From assembly GCF_013911085.1 (NCBI RefSeq), contig NZ_JACERN010000010.1, forward strand, positions 1-64,000: a stretch of DNA of 64,000 nt, read 5' to 3'. Each line of letters begins with the position of its first letter. The first letter of the stretch is position 1. Both the position numbers and the translations under genes were made by a program. This document shows, piece after piece, positions 18,837-26,993 of this stretch. The DNA is from Aquitalea aquatica. Lineage in GTDB: Bacteria; Pseudomonadota; Gammaproteobacteria; Burkholderiales; Chromobacteriaceae. The notes below the pieces were generated by a model. The model saw nothing but the letters and a program-made list of their open reading frames with translations. It was not told the DNA's origin and searched no databases.

Positions 18837-19738
18837 CAGGAAACCGGTAGCAGACAATAATGATCGGACAACATCGCGGCAAACAGCCAGGTCAGATACC
18901 AGATCGACCAGGAAAAGGTGCGGCGAGCCAAGGCGTCAGCATACTGACGATGCAGTTGCACAGCAAGAAACAAGAAGCGTCCGTCCAGTGCCAGGGCGGC
19001 CAGCAGATACAGCCAGCCGGCCACGCCCAGCGCCACCGGCAACAGGGTGACGGCGGTCAGCAGCAGGGTGTACAGCAGAATGGACAAGGTGGTGAAATCC
19101 TGGCCATGCGTCAGCGGCAGCATGGGCAGGCCGGCGCGGGCATAGTCGGCACGCCGGTATAGCGCCAGCGCCCAGAAATGCGGCGGCGTCCAAGTGTAGA
19201 TGATCAGCAGCAGCAACAGCGCATGCGGGCTGACCTGCCCGGTCATCGCCGTCCAGCCCAGCAGTGGCGGCATGGCCCCGCTGATGCCGCCGATGACGAT
19301 GTTTTGCGGGGTGTACGGTTTCAGCAGCAGGGTATACACCAGCGCATAGCCCAGCAGGGTGGCCAGCGTCAGCCAGGCGGTCAGCGCATTGACCCAGCCC
19401 CACAGCAGCAGCATGCCAACAGCGCCCAGCAGCACCGCCAGCAGCAGGGTTTCGCCGCGCCCGGCGCTGCCCCGCGCCGTGGCACGCCAGGCGGTACGCA
19501 GCATGCGGGCATCCAGCGCACGCTCCAGCAGGCAGTTGAGCATCGCCGCCGCGCCGGCCATCAGCGCAATACCCAGGGTGGCCGGCAATAACAGCCGCAG
19601 CGCCGGCAACGCTGGCTGCGACAGCAACATGCCGATCACGGCGCAGAACACGATCAGCGCCACCACGCGCGGCTTGGCCAGTTGCAACATGGCCAGCGCA
19701 TGCGCATAGCCGGCTTGCAGTCTCACACTGGCAGACAT
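18836..19738 (-). CDS. ctaB: Protoheme IX farnesyltransferase (heme O synthase)
   Basis: UbiA-family membrane enzyme that adds the farnesyl group to heme B. 300 residues, about nine membrane helices. First Asp-rich region LNCLLERALDARMLRTAWR and the conserved loop KPYTPQNIVIGGISGAMPP; also YTWTPPHFWALALY. I start at the ATG at 19738 (the open frame reaches 20044 but through ctaA). It overlaps the end of ctaA by 16 bases. Confidence 0.95.
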   Translation of the reverse strand: MSASVRLQAGYAHALAMLQLAKPRVVALIVFCAVIGMLLSQPALPALRLLLPATLGIALMAGAAAMLNCLLERALDARMLRTAWRATARGSAGRGETLLLAVLLGAVGMLLLWGWVNALTAWLTLATLLGYALVYTLLLKPYTPQNIVIGGISGAMPPLLGWTAMTGQVSPHALLLLLIIYTWTPPHFWALALYRRADYARAGLPMLPLTHGQDFTTLSILLYTLLLTAVTLLPVALGVAGWLYLLAALALDGRFLFLAVQLHRQYADALARRTFSWSIWYLTWLFAAMLSDHYCLLPVS

Positions 19739-20781
19739 GGCCTGCTTCCCTCTCGCCCGTTTTCCTGCCGGCGCGACAACATGCCACCGCGCCAGGGCTG
19801 GACTGGACTGCTGCGGCTCTGCCAGCCCAGCCAGTGCTGACGCAAGGGCCGATAAGCGGCCGGCACCTGCAGCCGGCACAGCAGCATGCAGCTGCTCGCC
19901 AGCAGCAGCATGGCCCCGGCATGGTGGGCCAGCGCCAAGGGCAAGGGGTGCAGCCACAGCACATTGGCCACGCCCAGCATAGGCTGCAGCAAGCCTACCG
20001 CCAGCAGCAACAGCAATTGACGACGCAGACCGGGTATCGACCACAAACGCCAGTACAGCAGGCCGAGCACCAGCATCACCACCAGCGCACCCAGTCGGTG
20101 CAGCCAGTGCATGGCTACCAGGCTGGCCATGGGTAAGGCTCCGCTTTGCAATACAAAAGCGTCAGCCAGAGATGATGGCCACCAACTGCCGTTGCAGCTG
20201 GGAAAACCCTGGCAGGCCAGCGCCGCCTGATGGGACGACACCCAGCCGCCCAAAGCAATCTGCCCGGCCACCGATAACAGCAACAGCCAGGCCAGCCTGC
20301 GCTGGCCAGCCCTCACCCGCACGCCCGGCCAGCGGCTGCCAGCTGCCTGCCACAGCAACAAGGCCAGCAGGCTCATGCCCAATAGCAGATGGGCGGTGAC
20401 CACCAGCGGCTGCAGGCGCATGGTGACCGTCAACATGCCCAATACTGCCTGCAAGGCCAAAAAAAGCAGCAGCAGGCCGGCGATACGCCGCTGCCGGCCG
20501 CTGCACCAGGCTTGCAGCGCCTGCCACAGGATCAACAAGCCCAAACTGCCCGCCAGATAGCGATGCAGCATTTCCTTCCAGGCCTTGTCCGGGCTGACCG
20601 GGCCATCCGGCTGCAGCTGCATGGCCTGCTCGATGGCCGCGGCGGCATGCGCCGGACTGAGCCGGCCATAGCAACCCGGCCAATCCGGACAGCCGAGGCC
20701 GGCATCCGACAAACGCACATACGCCCCCAGCGGCAGGACCACACAGGCCAGCAACAGGGCCAGCCAGGCCAGTTTTTTCAT
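19723..20781 (-). CDS. ctaA: Heme A synthase (COX15/CtaA)
   Basis: Converts heme O to heme A for the oxidase. 352 residues, eight membrane helices. Conserved features: GAYVRLSDAGLGCPDWPGCYG with the periplasmic Cys pair, the second Cys pair ACQGFPSC, and axial His residues in LHRYLAG, TAHLLLG, MHWLHRLGA and LAHHAGA. GGAGG precedes the ATG at 20781, so the 13 earlier in-frame codons are not used. Confidence 0.95.
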   Translation of the reverse strand: MKKLAWLALLLACVVLPLGAYVRLSDAGLGCPDWPGCYGRLSPAHAAAAIEQAMQLQPDGPVSPDKAWKEMLHRYLAGSLGLLILWQALQAWCSGRQRRIAGLLLLFLALQAVLGMLTVTMRLQPLVVTAHLLLGMSLLALLLWQAAGSRWPGVRVRAGQRRLAWLLLLSVAGQIALGGWVSSHQAALACQGFPSCNGSWWPSSLADAFVLQSGALPMASLVAMHWLHRLGALVVMLVLGLLYWRLWSIPGLRRQLLLLLAVGLLQPMLGVANVLWLHPLPLALAHHAGAMLLLASSCMLLCRLQVPAAYRPLRQHWLGWQSRSSPVQPWRGGMLSRRQENGREGSRPCLPV

Positions 20782-20824
20782 TGCGGCCTCCTTGCCAGCG
20801 CGCAACGCCGGCAGCTGCACGGCA

Positions 20825-21331
20825 TCATCCCAAGCCGTTGTTAACCTTCATCAGTTGTTGCACTTCCTTGATGATCTTGTCCGGACGCAGTGCATCCGGG
20901 TAAAACAGCACCTGGTTGCCCAGCGGGTCGATCAGGTAAAAACCGTCGGCTCGGGCCGGTAACCGGTCGCTCGCCACCGCCAGCTGCACAAAGCCCTCTG
21001 CCGCAGCCGGTGCGGCGGCGCTGTACAACAGCACCCGACGCAAGCGGCCGGCAGCTTCGCCCTGGGCCAGATGAATCTGTCGCATGGTGAACAGACGCTG
21101 CTGGCAGGCCTGCTCGCAACGCCCCTGAAACTGCCCGGCCAGCACCCAGCGCTTACCGGGCCAGTCCGCCCGGCTGGCAGCGGCAAAGGGCTGGGTCGGC
21201 AGCAATTCTCCAGCGCTGTTGCCCCCTGCCGGCGGCCAGTAGCGATAACTGAACCAAGCCGCCAGCAGCGGCAGCAGACAGAGCAGCAAGATCAGCAGCA
21301 ACACCAGCCGGCTGTAGCGTCCCGGGTTCAT
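20825..21331 (-). CDS. Membrane-anchored SCO-like protein of the oxidase cluster, unknown function
   Basis: 168 residues from the ATG at 21331, overlapping the SURF1 stop as ATGA. One N-terminal membrane anchor (LVLLLILLLCLLPLLAAWF), then a soluble domain facing the periplasm. It contains CEQAC, a CxxxC spacing as in SCO proteins, followed by a VLLYS strand and the C-terminal pattern GFYLIDPLGNQVLFY, which matches the end of SCO/thioredoxin folds. No obvious distal His ligand. Proteins at this position between SURF1 and CtaA are common in proteobacterial cox clusters. I infer a copper or redox role in oxidase assembly, unproven. Confidence 0.8.
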   Translation of the reverse strand: MNPGRYSRLVLLLILLLCLLPLLAAWFSYRYWPPAGGNSAGELLPTQPFAAASRADWPGKRWVLAGQFQGRCEQACQQRLFTMRQIHLAQGEAAGRLRRVLLYSAAAPAAAEGFVQLAVASDRLPARADGFYLIDPLGNQVLFYPDALRPDKIIKEVQQLMKVNNGLG

Positions 21332-22041
21332 CGCGGTCTTCCTCTCCATTGCCATGGCCGCAGCAATAGCAGCAGGCATAGCGCCAGCACCGCCCATTGC
21401 AGGGCATAGGCAAAATGTCGCTGCGCCGACAGGGGTGGCTGCAACGGCCACGGCTGCAAACCGGGCAGCGCGGGCTGCAACACCAGCATGCCCTGGCGCC
21501 AGCGGCCCGGATACACCTGCGGCAAGCTGGCCACGGCAACCTCATCCACCCGGCCGGCAATGCCCGACCGCGCGCCGGGCAAGGTCCAGCGCCCATGCCA
21601 CGGCAGCCATTGCCCACTGAATAGCAGTGGCAGCGGCAAGGAGGGCTGCGGGCGGGAATCAGCCAGCCAACCCAGGTCGAGTAGCAGCATGCTGTCATCT
21701 GCCAGCCGCACCGGCAGCAGCAGCCTGGCCCCCGGCTGCTCGTCCCGCAGGCTGTTGCCCAGCTGGATCACCGCCCCCAGCGGGCGGGCCCCTGCCACGC
21801 TGCGGCGGGAATAGTCCGGAGCCTGGGTCAGCGGCATCGCAGACCACGACTGCGCCGGCTGACTGGCTGCCCGTGCCAGCGCCTGTTCACGCTGCCATGC
21901 GTCCATGCCGCGCAACACCTGCCAGCAGGCCAATACAAAAGGTAACAACACACATAGCAACAGAAGCCCACGATTGCGCTTTTTGCCACTAGACTGAAAG
22001 CATGTTTTTGCAGGCGCAGCAGCACCGGGGGGCTCAGCCAT
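21328..22041 (-). CDS. SURF1 family cytochrome oxidase assembly protein
   Basis: Inner-membrane protein that helps insert heme A in subunit I. 237 residues from the ATG at 22041, with two membrane segments: N-terminal LLLLCVLLPFVLACWQVLRG and C-terminal YALQWAVLALCLLLLL, with the SURF1-typical WQ...R after the first and HFAYALQW before the second. The start is uncertain: the ATG overlaps head-to-head with the DUF2909 start on the plus strand, there is no ribosome site, and further in-frame ATGs exist upstream (22053 and beyond). Confidence 0.85.
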   Translation of the reverse strand: MAEPPGAAAPAKTCFQSSGKKRNRGLLLLCVLLPFVLACWQVLRGMDAWQREQALARAASQPAQSWSAMPLTQAPDYSRRSVAGARPLGAVIQLGNSLRDEQPGARLLLPVRLADDSMLLLDLGWLADSRPQPSLPLPLLFSGQWLPWHGRWTLPGARSGIAGRVDEVAVASLPQVYPGRWRQGMLVLQPALPGLQPWPLQPPLSAQRHFAYALQWAVLALCLLLLLRPWQWRGRPR

Positions 22042-22240
22042 GAAAATCGTCATCGTCTTTTTGCTTGCCTGCATCGTGCTGGCCCTGTTCTGGGGGCTAT
22101 CGGGCCTGCTCAAGGCCGAGTCCGGCTCACAGCGGCTGATCCGTTCGCTGACCCTGCGGCTTGGCTTGTCCATTGGTCTGTTCATCCTGCTGTTGCTGGG
22201 GGTGCTGTTTGGCTGGTGGCGGCCGCATCAGCCCAGCTAG
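22040..22240 (+). CDS. DUF2909 twin-transmembrane protein
   Basis: 66-residue protein with two membrane helices (IVIVFLLACIVLALFWGL and LSIGLFILLLLGVLFGWW). It lies on the strand opposite to the oxidase genes, between SURF1 and cox3, which is the known position of DUF2909 genes. GGGGGG about eight bases upstream serves as ribosome site. Function unknown, presumed related to oxidase assembly by location. Confidence 0.85.
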   Translation: MKIVIVFLLACIVLALFWGLSGLLKAESGSQRLIRSLTLRLGLSIGLFILLLLGVLFGWWRPHQPS

Positions 22241-22251
22241 GCTGGCTGCGG

Positions 22252-23115
22252 CTACAGGCAGTAGACGAAGACAAACAGCAGCAGCCACACCACATCGACA
22301 AAATGCCAATACCAGGCAGCCGCCTCGAAAGCGAAATGGTGTTGCTGGTCGAAGTGCCCGCGCAGCACCCGCAACCACACCACCAGCAGGATGGCACTGC
22401 CCAGCAAGACATGCAGACCATGCAGGCCGGTCAGCATGTAGAAGGTCATGCCGTAGCCCCCGGCCGATAATGTCAGCTGCTGTGCCGTCCAGGCATGGTG
22501 GTATTCGATGGCCTGCAAACAGAGAAAACCCAGCCCCAGCACAATGGTGATGAGCAGGCCCAGCTTCAGCTGTGCCCGTCGCCCCAGTAGCAGGCCCCAG
22601 TGCGCCCAGGTCAGGCTGACCGCGGAAGATAGCAGGATCAGCGTATTGAGCGCCGGCAGCCCCCAGGCTTCCATGGCCTGATACGCTGGCCCCGCTGCCG
22701 GGGCGGTCTGCAATGGCCAACTGGCGGAAAAATCCGGATACAGCAATTTGTAATCCAGGCTGCCCAGCGTCGGCAGTGCCACCTGGCGCACCCAGAACAG
22801 TGCGGCGAAGAATGCGCCAAACAGCATGACTTCGGAAAAAATGAACCAGCCCATGCCCCAGCGGAAGGACAGCGCCTCCTGCCCGTGATAGCGGCCACCC
22901 ACGCTCTCGCCGATGACATCGCCAAACCAGCCGAACAACATGCGCAGCAGGATCAGCCCACCCAGCGCCAATACCCACCAGCCCAGCAGCATGCCGTTGA
23001 CGGCGAAAGCCGCCCCCAGTCCCAGGCAGAACAATGCCACCGCCCCCAGCACCGGCCAGTGCGATGGTGCGGGGACAAAATAATGTGCCTGCCCATGCTC
23101 ATCCAGTAGCGCCAT
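22252..23115 (-). CDS. ctaE: Cytochrome c oxidase subunit III
   Basis: Core subunit III of the heme-copper oxidase, 287 residues, seven membrane helices. Motifs: FRWGMGWFIFSEVMLFGAFF, IEYHHAW, and the C-terminal TGLHGLHVLLG followed by WYWHFVDVVWLLLF. Ten bases upstream of its ATG region lies the DUF2970 stop. Confidence 0.96.
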   Translation of the reverse strand: MALLDEHGQAHYFVPAPSHWPVLGAVALFCLGLGAAFAVNGMLLGWWVLALGGLILLRMLFGWFGDVIGESVGGRYHGQEALSFRWGMGWFIFSEVMLFGAFFAALFWVRQVALPTLGSLDYKLLYPDFSASWPLQTAPAAGPAYQAMEAWGLPALNTLILLSSAVSLTWAHWGLLLGRRAQLKLGLLITIVLGLGFLCLQAIEYHHAWTAQQLTLSAGGYGMTFYMLTGLHGLHVLLGSAILLVVWLRVLRGHFDQQHHFAFEAAAWYWHFVDVVWLLLFVFVYCL

Positions 23116-23125
23116 GATGTTCTCC

Positions 23126-23302
23126 TCAATGGCTGATCCAGTTCACCAGTAGCAGCAGCGCGCAGATCAGCGCCAGCACCAGCAACAAGGCAGTGGCAAT
23201 CAGCTGCAGCGGCCGCAAACGCCCGTCTTGCTGTGCCGCCTGCTGACGGCGGATGCCGGCAAACGCCGCCAGTACCGCCAGCACACCACGCCACCAGCTC
23301 AT
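23126..23302 (-). CDS. DUF2970 small membrane protein of the oxidase cluster
   Basis: 58 residues, too short for many gene callers. Starts MSWWRGVLAVLAAFAGIRRQ, has a basic/glutamine-rich loop and one membrane helix (LIATALLLVLALICALLLLV). The ATG at 23302 overlaps the ctaG stop (23299-23301); GGGGGAGG upstream. DUF2970 proteins occur next to ctaG and cox3 in beta- and gamma-proteobacteria. Function unknown. Confidence 0.85.
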   Translation of the reverse strand: MSWWRGVLAVLAAFAGIRRQQAAQQDGRLRPLQLIATALLLVLALICALLLLVNWISH

Positions 23303-23844
23303 GGCCTGCCCTCCCCCTGCGGTACATCGAACACGCTGTACGACAGGGTGATGCTGTCTATTGCTGCCGGCAGCGTCCGGTCTATCACCAGCACCACCGG
23401 GAAACGCCGTGTCTCACCCGGCAGAAACACTTGCTGGCGAAAACAGAAGCACTCCAGCTTCTTGACATAAGCCGCCGCTTCGGCCGGCAAATAACGCGGA
23501 ATCGCCTGCCCCACCACCTGCTGCCGGCTGTTATTGCGCAGCTCGTACTGCAGCTGGATGAACTGCCCGGTTTTCACCTGCAGCCGCGACTGCAGCGGCC
23601 TTACCTGCCAGGGCAGGCCCGGCTGCACCATGGCATCCAGTTGCAGCACCACCGGCCGTGCCGCGACCTGCGCCCCATCCCTGCCCGGCATGGCATCGGC
23701 CACCACCACCCGGTTCAGACCGGTCACCTCGCAAATCACCCGGTACAGCGGCACCAGCCCCCAGGCAAAACCGAACATCAGCAACACCAGCAGCAGCAAC
23801 CTACGCAACAAGGTGAGATTGGCTGCCCGCATACCGCTGGCCAT
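23299..23844 (-). CDS. ctaG: Cytochrome c oxidase assembly protein CtaG/Cox11
   Basis: Periplasm-facing, membrane-anchored copper chaperone for the CuB site of subunit I. 181 residues. N-terminal anchor LLLLVLLMFGFAWGLVPLY, then the copper motif ECFCF in YVKKLECFCFRQQ. GGGAGA precedes the ATG at 23844. A longer open frame to 24204 is a shadow of cox1. Lies 14 bases after cox1. Confidence 0.95.
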   Translation of the reverse strand: MASGMRAANLTLLRRLLLLVLLMFGFAWGLVPLYRVICEVTGLNRVVVADAMPGRDGAQVAARPVVLQLDAMVQPGLPWQVRPLQSRLQVKTGQFIQLQYELRNNSRQQVVGQAIPRYLPAEAAAYVKKLECFCFRQQVFLPGETRRFPVVLVIDRTLPAAIDSITLSYSVFDVPQGEGRP

Positions 23845-23858
23845 GGCTGTCTCCCGCG

Positions 23859-25484
23859 CTAGCCGTGCTTGCCGCCCTGCATGGCGACCACCACGCCGTT
23901 TTCTGCCACGTCCAGCTGTGGAGCCTCGCTGAAGCTGTGATACGGCGCGGGCGTGGGCAGCCGCCACTCCAGGGTATTGCCCCCCTCCCACGGCTGCTGG
24001 GCAGCCGTTTTGCCATGACTCAGCGAGTACAGGATGTTCACCAGGAAAATCAGCTGGCCCAGGCCGAACATGAAGGCACCGACGCTGGCGATCTGGTTGA
24101 ACTGGGTAAATTGCAGTGCGTAGTCGGGAATGCGCCGAGGCATGCCGGCCAGGCCAAGAAAATGCATGGGAAAGAAGGTGACGTTGAACCACAGCAGCGA
24201 CCACCAGAAATGCAGCTGGCCCAGCCGCTCCACATACATGCGTCCGGTCATCTTGGGAAACCAGTAATACACGGCGGAAAACAGGCTGAACAGGGCTCCG
24301 GCCACCAGCACGTAATGAAAATGCGCCACCACGTAATAGCTGCCATGCAGCTGCACATCTACCGCAGCCACGCTCAGCGTCACCCCGGACAGCCCGCCAA
24401 TGGTGAACAGCAGGATGAAGCCGATGGCAAACAGCATGGGGGTTTCAAAGCTCATGCTGCCCTCCCACATGGTGGCTATCCAGTTGAATACCTTCACCCC
24501 GGTGGGCACGGCGATCAGCATGGTGGCGTACATGAAAAACAGCTGGGCGGTAGCCGGCATGCCGGTGACAAACATGTGGTGCGCCCACACCATGAAGGAC
24601 AGCACGCCGATGGAGCTGGTGGCATACACCATGGAGGTGTAGCCAAACAGCGGCTTGCGGGCAAAGGTGGGAATCACCTGGCTGACAATGCCGAAGGCCG
24701 GCAAGGCCATGATGTAGACCTCGGGATGGCCGAAAAACCAGAACACATGCTGGTAGAGGATGGGATCGCCCCCGCCGGCCGCATTGAAAAAATGCGTGCC
24801 GAAGTGGCGATCGGTCAGCACCATGGTGACCGCACCGGCCAGCACCGGCATGACGGCGATGATGAGGTAGGCGGTGATCAGGCTGGCCCAGGCAAACATC
24901 GGCATCTTCATCATGCCCATGCCGGGCGCCCGCAGATTGATGATGGTGACCACGATATTGATGGCCCCCATGATGGAGCTGACCCCCAGGATGTGGATGG
25001 CAAAAATGGTCAGATCCATGCCCATGCCCAGTTGCACCGACAAGGGCGCGTACAGCGTCCAACCAGCCGCCGCCGCACCGCCAGGCACTACAAAGGACAG
25101 CAGCAGCAGGGCCATGGCCGGTGGCAACAGCCAGAAGCTCCAGTTATTCATGCGGGCAAACGCCATGTCCGGCGCGCCTATCATCAGCGGCAGCATCCAG
25201 TTGGCCAGGCCGGTAAAGGCCGGCATGATGGCGCCGAACACCATGATCAGCCCATGCAGGGTGGTGAGCTGGTTGAACAACTCCGGCTGGAAAAACTGCA
25301 GGCCGGGGCGAAACAGCTCGGCCCGTATGCACAGGGCCAGTACACCGCCCACCAGAAACATGCAGAAGGCAAACCACAGATACAGCGAACCGATGTCCTT
25401 GTGATTGGTGGCAAACAGCCAGCGCCGCCAGCCATGTGGCCGGTGCGACTGCTGCGGTACTGCGGCAAGACCGGCAATAGCCAT
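23859..25484 (-). CDS. ctaD: Cytochrome c oxidase subunit I
   Basis: Catalytic subunit holding heme a and the heme a3-CuB centre. 541 residues, twelve membrane helices. Motifs: FATNHKDIGSLYLWF, WFFGHPEVYIMALPAFG with the CuB/Tyr ligands, MVWAHHMFVTG with the His pair, and HFHYVLVAGALFS. GAGGAGG lies before the ATG at 25484. Classical A-type oxidase; the partner subunit II carries a cytochrome c domain. Confidence 0.97.
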   Translation of the reverse strand: MAIAGLAAVPQQSHRPHGWRRWLFATNHKDIGSLYLWFAFCMFLVGGVLALCIRAELFRPGLQFFQPELFNQLTTLHGLIMVFGAIMPAFTGLANWMLPLMIGAPDMAFARMNNWSFWLLPPAMALLLLSFVVPGGAAAAGWTLYAPLSVQLGMGMDLTIFAIHILGVSSIMGAINIVVTIINLRAPGMGMMKMPMFAWASLITAYLIIAVMPVLAGAVTMVLTDRHFGTHFFNAAGGGDPILYQHVFWFFGHPEVYIMALPAFGIVSQVIPTFARKPLFGYTSMVYATSSIGVLSFMVWAHHMFVTGMPATAQLFFMYATMLIAVPTGVKVFNWIATMWEGSMSFETPMLFAIGFILLFTIGGLSGVTLSVAAVDVQLHGSYYVVAHFHYVLVAGALFSLFSAVYYWFPKMTGRMYVERLGQLHFWWSLLWFNVTFFPMHFLGLAGMPRRIPDYALQFTQFNQIASVGAFMFGLGQLIFLVNILYSLSHGKTAAQQPWEGGNTLEWRLPTPAPYHSFSEAPQLDVAENGVVVAMQGGKHG

Positions 25485-25494
25485 GCTGCCCTCC

Positions 25495-26631
25495 TCAGGA
25501 TGCGGCACCGGTACGGGCGGCCCTGATCTCGGCCGGCTGCACCAGTTGCCCGGTGTGATTGCCCCAGGCATTGCGCTCGTAGCTGATGACCGCCGCGATG
25601 TCGGTATCGGACAATTGCTTGCCCCAGGCCTGCATCGCGGGGTTTTTCTGGCTGCCATTGAGCACGATATTGATATGGCCGGCCTTGTCGCCATTGACTA
25701 CGGGCGAACCATCCAGCGCCGGGAAACTGCCGGGGATGCCCTTGCCGTTTGCCTGATGGCAGGGAATGCAGTTCTGGCCATACACCTTCTCGCCACGCTC
25801 GCGCAGTGCCGCCAGCGTCCATACCCGCGCCGGGTCGTCAGCACTGGCTGCCGCCTGCTTCAGCCGCGCAGCGCGCCAGTGTTCATAGTCCTCCGGGCTA
25901 CGCGCATCCACCACAATGGGCATGAAGCCGTGATCCTTGCCACACAGCTCGGAACACTGGCCGCGATAAATGCCGGGCCTGTCCACCATGAACCAGGCAT
26001 CACGCAGAAAACCGGGGATGGCATCCTGCTTGATGCCCAGCTGCGGCACCCACCAGGAGTGGATGACATCGTTGGCAGTCAGCAGCAGCCGCACCTTGCG
26101 CCCGGTAGGCACCACCAGCGGCTCATCCACCTCCAGCAGATAATTCACCGGCTTGGCCACCGTACCGGCGATGGCGGCAGCCGGCGTAGCTAGGTGGCTC
26201 ATGAAGCCGAAATTGTCATCGAGATAGTCGTAGCGCCACTTCCACTGATAGCCGGTGATCTTGATGGTCAGCTCCTCGCCACGCGTGCTTTTCTGGTTCA
26301 GCACGGCCTGGGTTGCCGGCCAGGCAATCAGCAGCAGGATCAGCAGCGGGATGATCGTCCAGATGATTTCCACCGTGGTGTTCTCGTGGAAGAGCTTGGC
26401 CGCGTGGCCGGCCGATTTGCGATGACGCACGATGGCATACAACATGACGGCCAGTACCAGCAGGAAGATGCCACCGGTCACCAGCAGCAGCATGCTGTGC
26501 AGATCGTATTCCAGCCTGGCAAGCGAGGTGGCGGGGGCTTGCAGATTAATGGCCGCGACCTGGGCCTGTATGGCTGTGCTGGCGAACAAACTGCTGGCGG
26601 CGGTACTGCCCAGCATGTACCGGCAGGACAT
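25495..26631 (-). CDS. ctaC: Cytochrome c oxidase subunit II with fused cytochrome c domain
   Basis: Receives electrons and passes them through CuA. 378 residues: signal peptide, two membrane helices (45-120), a cupredoxin domain with the CuA motif GQCSELCGKDHGFM plus upstream His in NDVIHSWWVP, and a C-terminal cytochrome c domain with heme motif CIPCH and a distal Met in NPAMQAWGKQL. The fusion is the caa3 architecture, so the enzyme carries its own electron-donor domain. First gene of the cluster; GGGGGGACC upstream of the ATG. Confidence 0.96.
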   Translation of the reverse strand: MSCRYMLGSTAASSLFASTAIQAQVAAINLQAPATSLARLEYDLHSMLLLVTGGIFLLVLAVMLYAIVRHRKSAGHAAKLFHENTTVEIIWTIIPLLILLLIAWPATQAVLNQKSTRGEELTIKITGYQWKWRYDYLDDNFGFMSHLATPAAAIAGTVAKPVNYLLEVDEPLVVPTGRKVRLLLTANDVIHSWWVPQLGIKQDAIPGFLRDAWFMVDRPGIYRGQCSELCGKDHGFMPIVVDARSPEDYEHWRAARLKQAAASADDPARVWTLAALRERGEKVYGQNCIPCHQANGKGIPGSFPALDGSPVVNGDKAGHINIVLNGSQKNPAMQAWGKQLSDTDIAAVISYERNAWGNHTGQLVQPAEIRAARTGAAS

Positions 26632-26993
26632 GGTCCCCCCTCTCTGGCCAGCCGGCTGCGATACTGGCCTTTCAAGTGCTGACAATAACAATCATCAGCA
26701 ACTGCTTGAAATGCTAGGCCACCCCCAGATAAAAACAAGAATCTTTCATGATGCAATGCAAAAGGGAATCATTATCTCTAATGCATAAACTTGTAATTGG
26801 AATGAGATGACAAATAATGAGAATGAAGCGATAGCTATTTTGGTTAAAAGCCTCTAACAAACGCTCGCAGAGAACCCAATCCAAAGCCTGCCGCCGCAGA
26901 CAGTACAAGCAGTACGGCCTGGAGGCACAAGGCAGCAGCGGTGGTTTTGTCAGTGGGTCTAAAACGCAAGTAGTCCAGACGATAACCAACATC
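26632..26993. promoter_or_regulatory. Divergent regulatory region between cox2 and the HD-GYP gene
   Basis: 362 bases without a gene, AT-rich in 26735-26850. Two signals are visible. An imperfect hairpin at 26669-26712 (CAAGTGCTGA...TCAGCAACTGCTTG) lies in the cox2 leader. A Fur-box-like 19-mer at 26758-26776 matches 14 of 19 bases of GATAATGATAATCATTATC, with a weaker AATAATGAGAATGA at about 26812. Promoters for both genes should lie here, but I cannot place them firmly. Confidence 0.4.

Noticed and set aside
19739-20044. N-terminal extension of heme O synthase
   Set aside because: It is an out-of-frame reading of ctaA. The protein from 19738 has the normal family length.
23865-25526. 553-codon plus-strand frame across cox1
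   Set aside because: Shadow of cox1 with His/Gln-rich nonsense composition.
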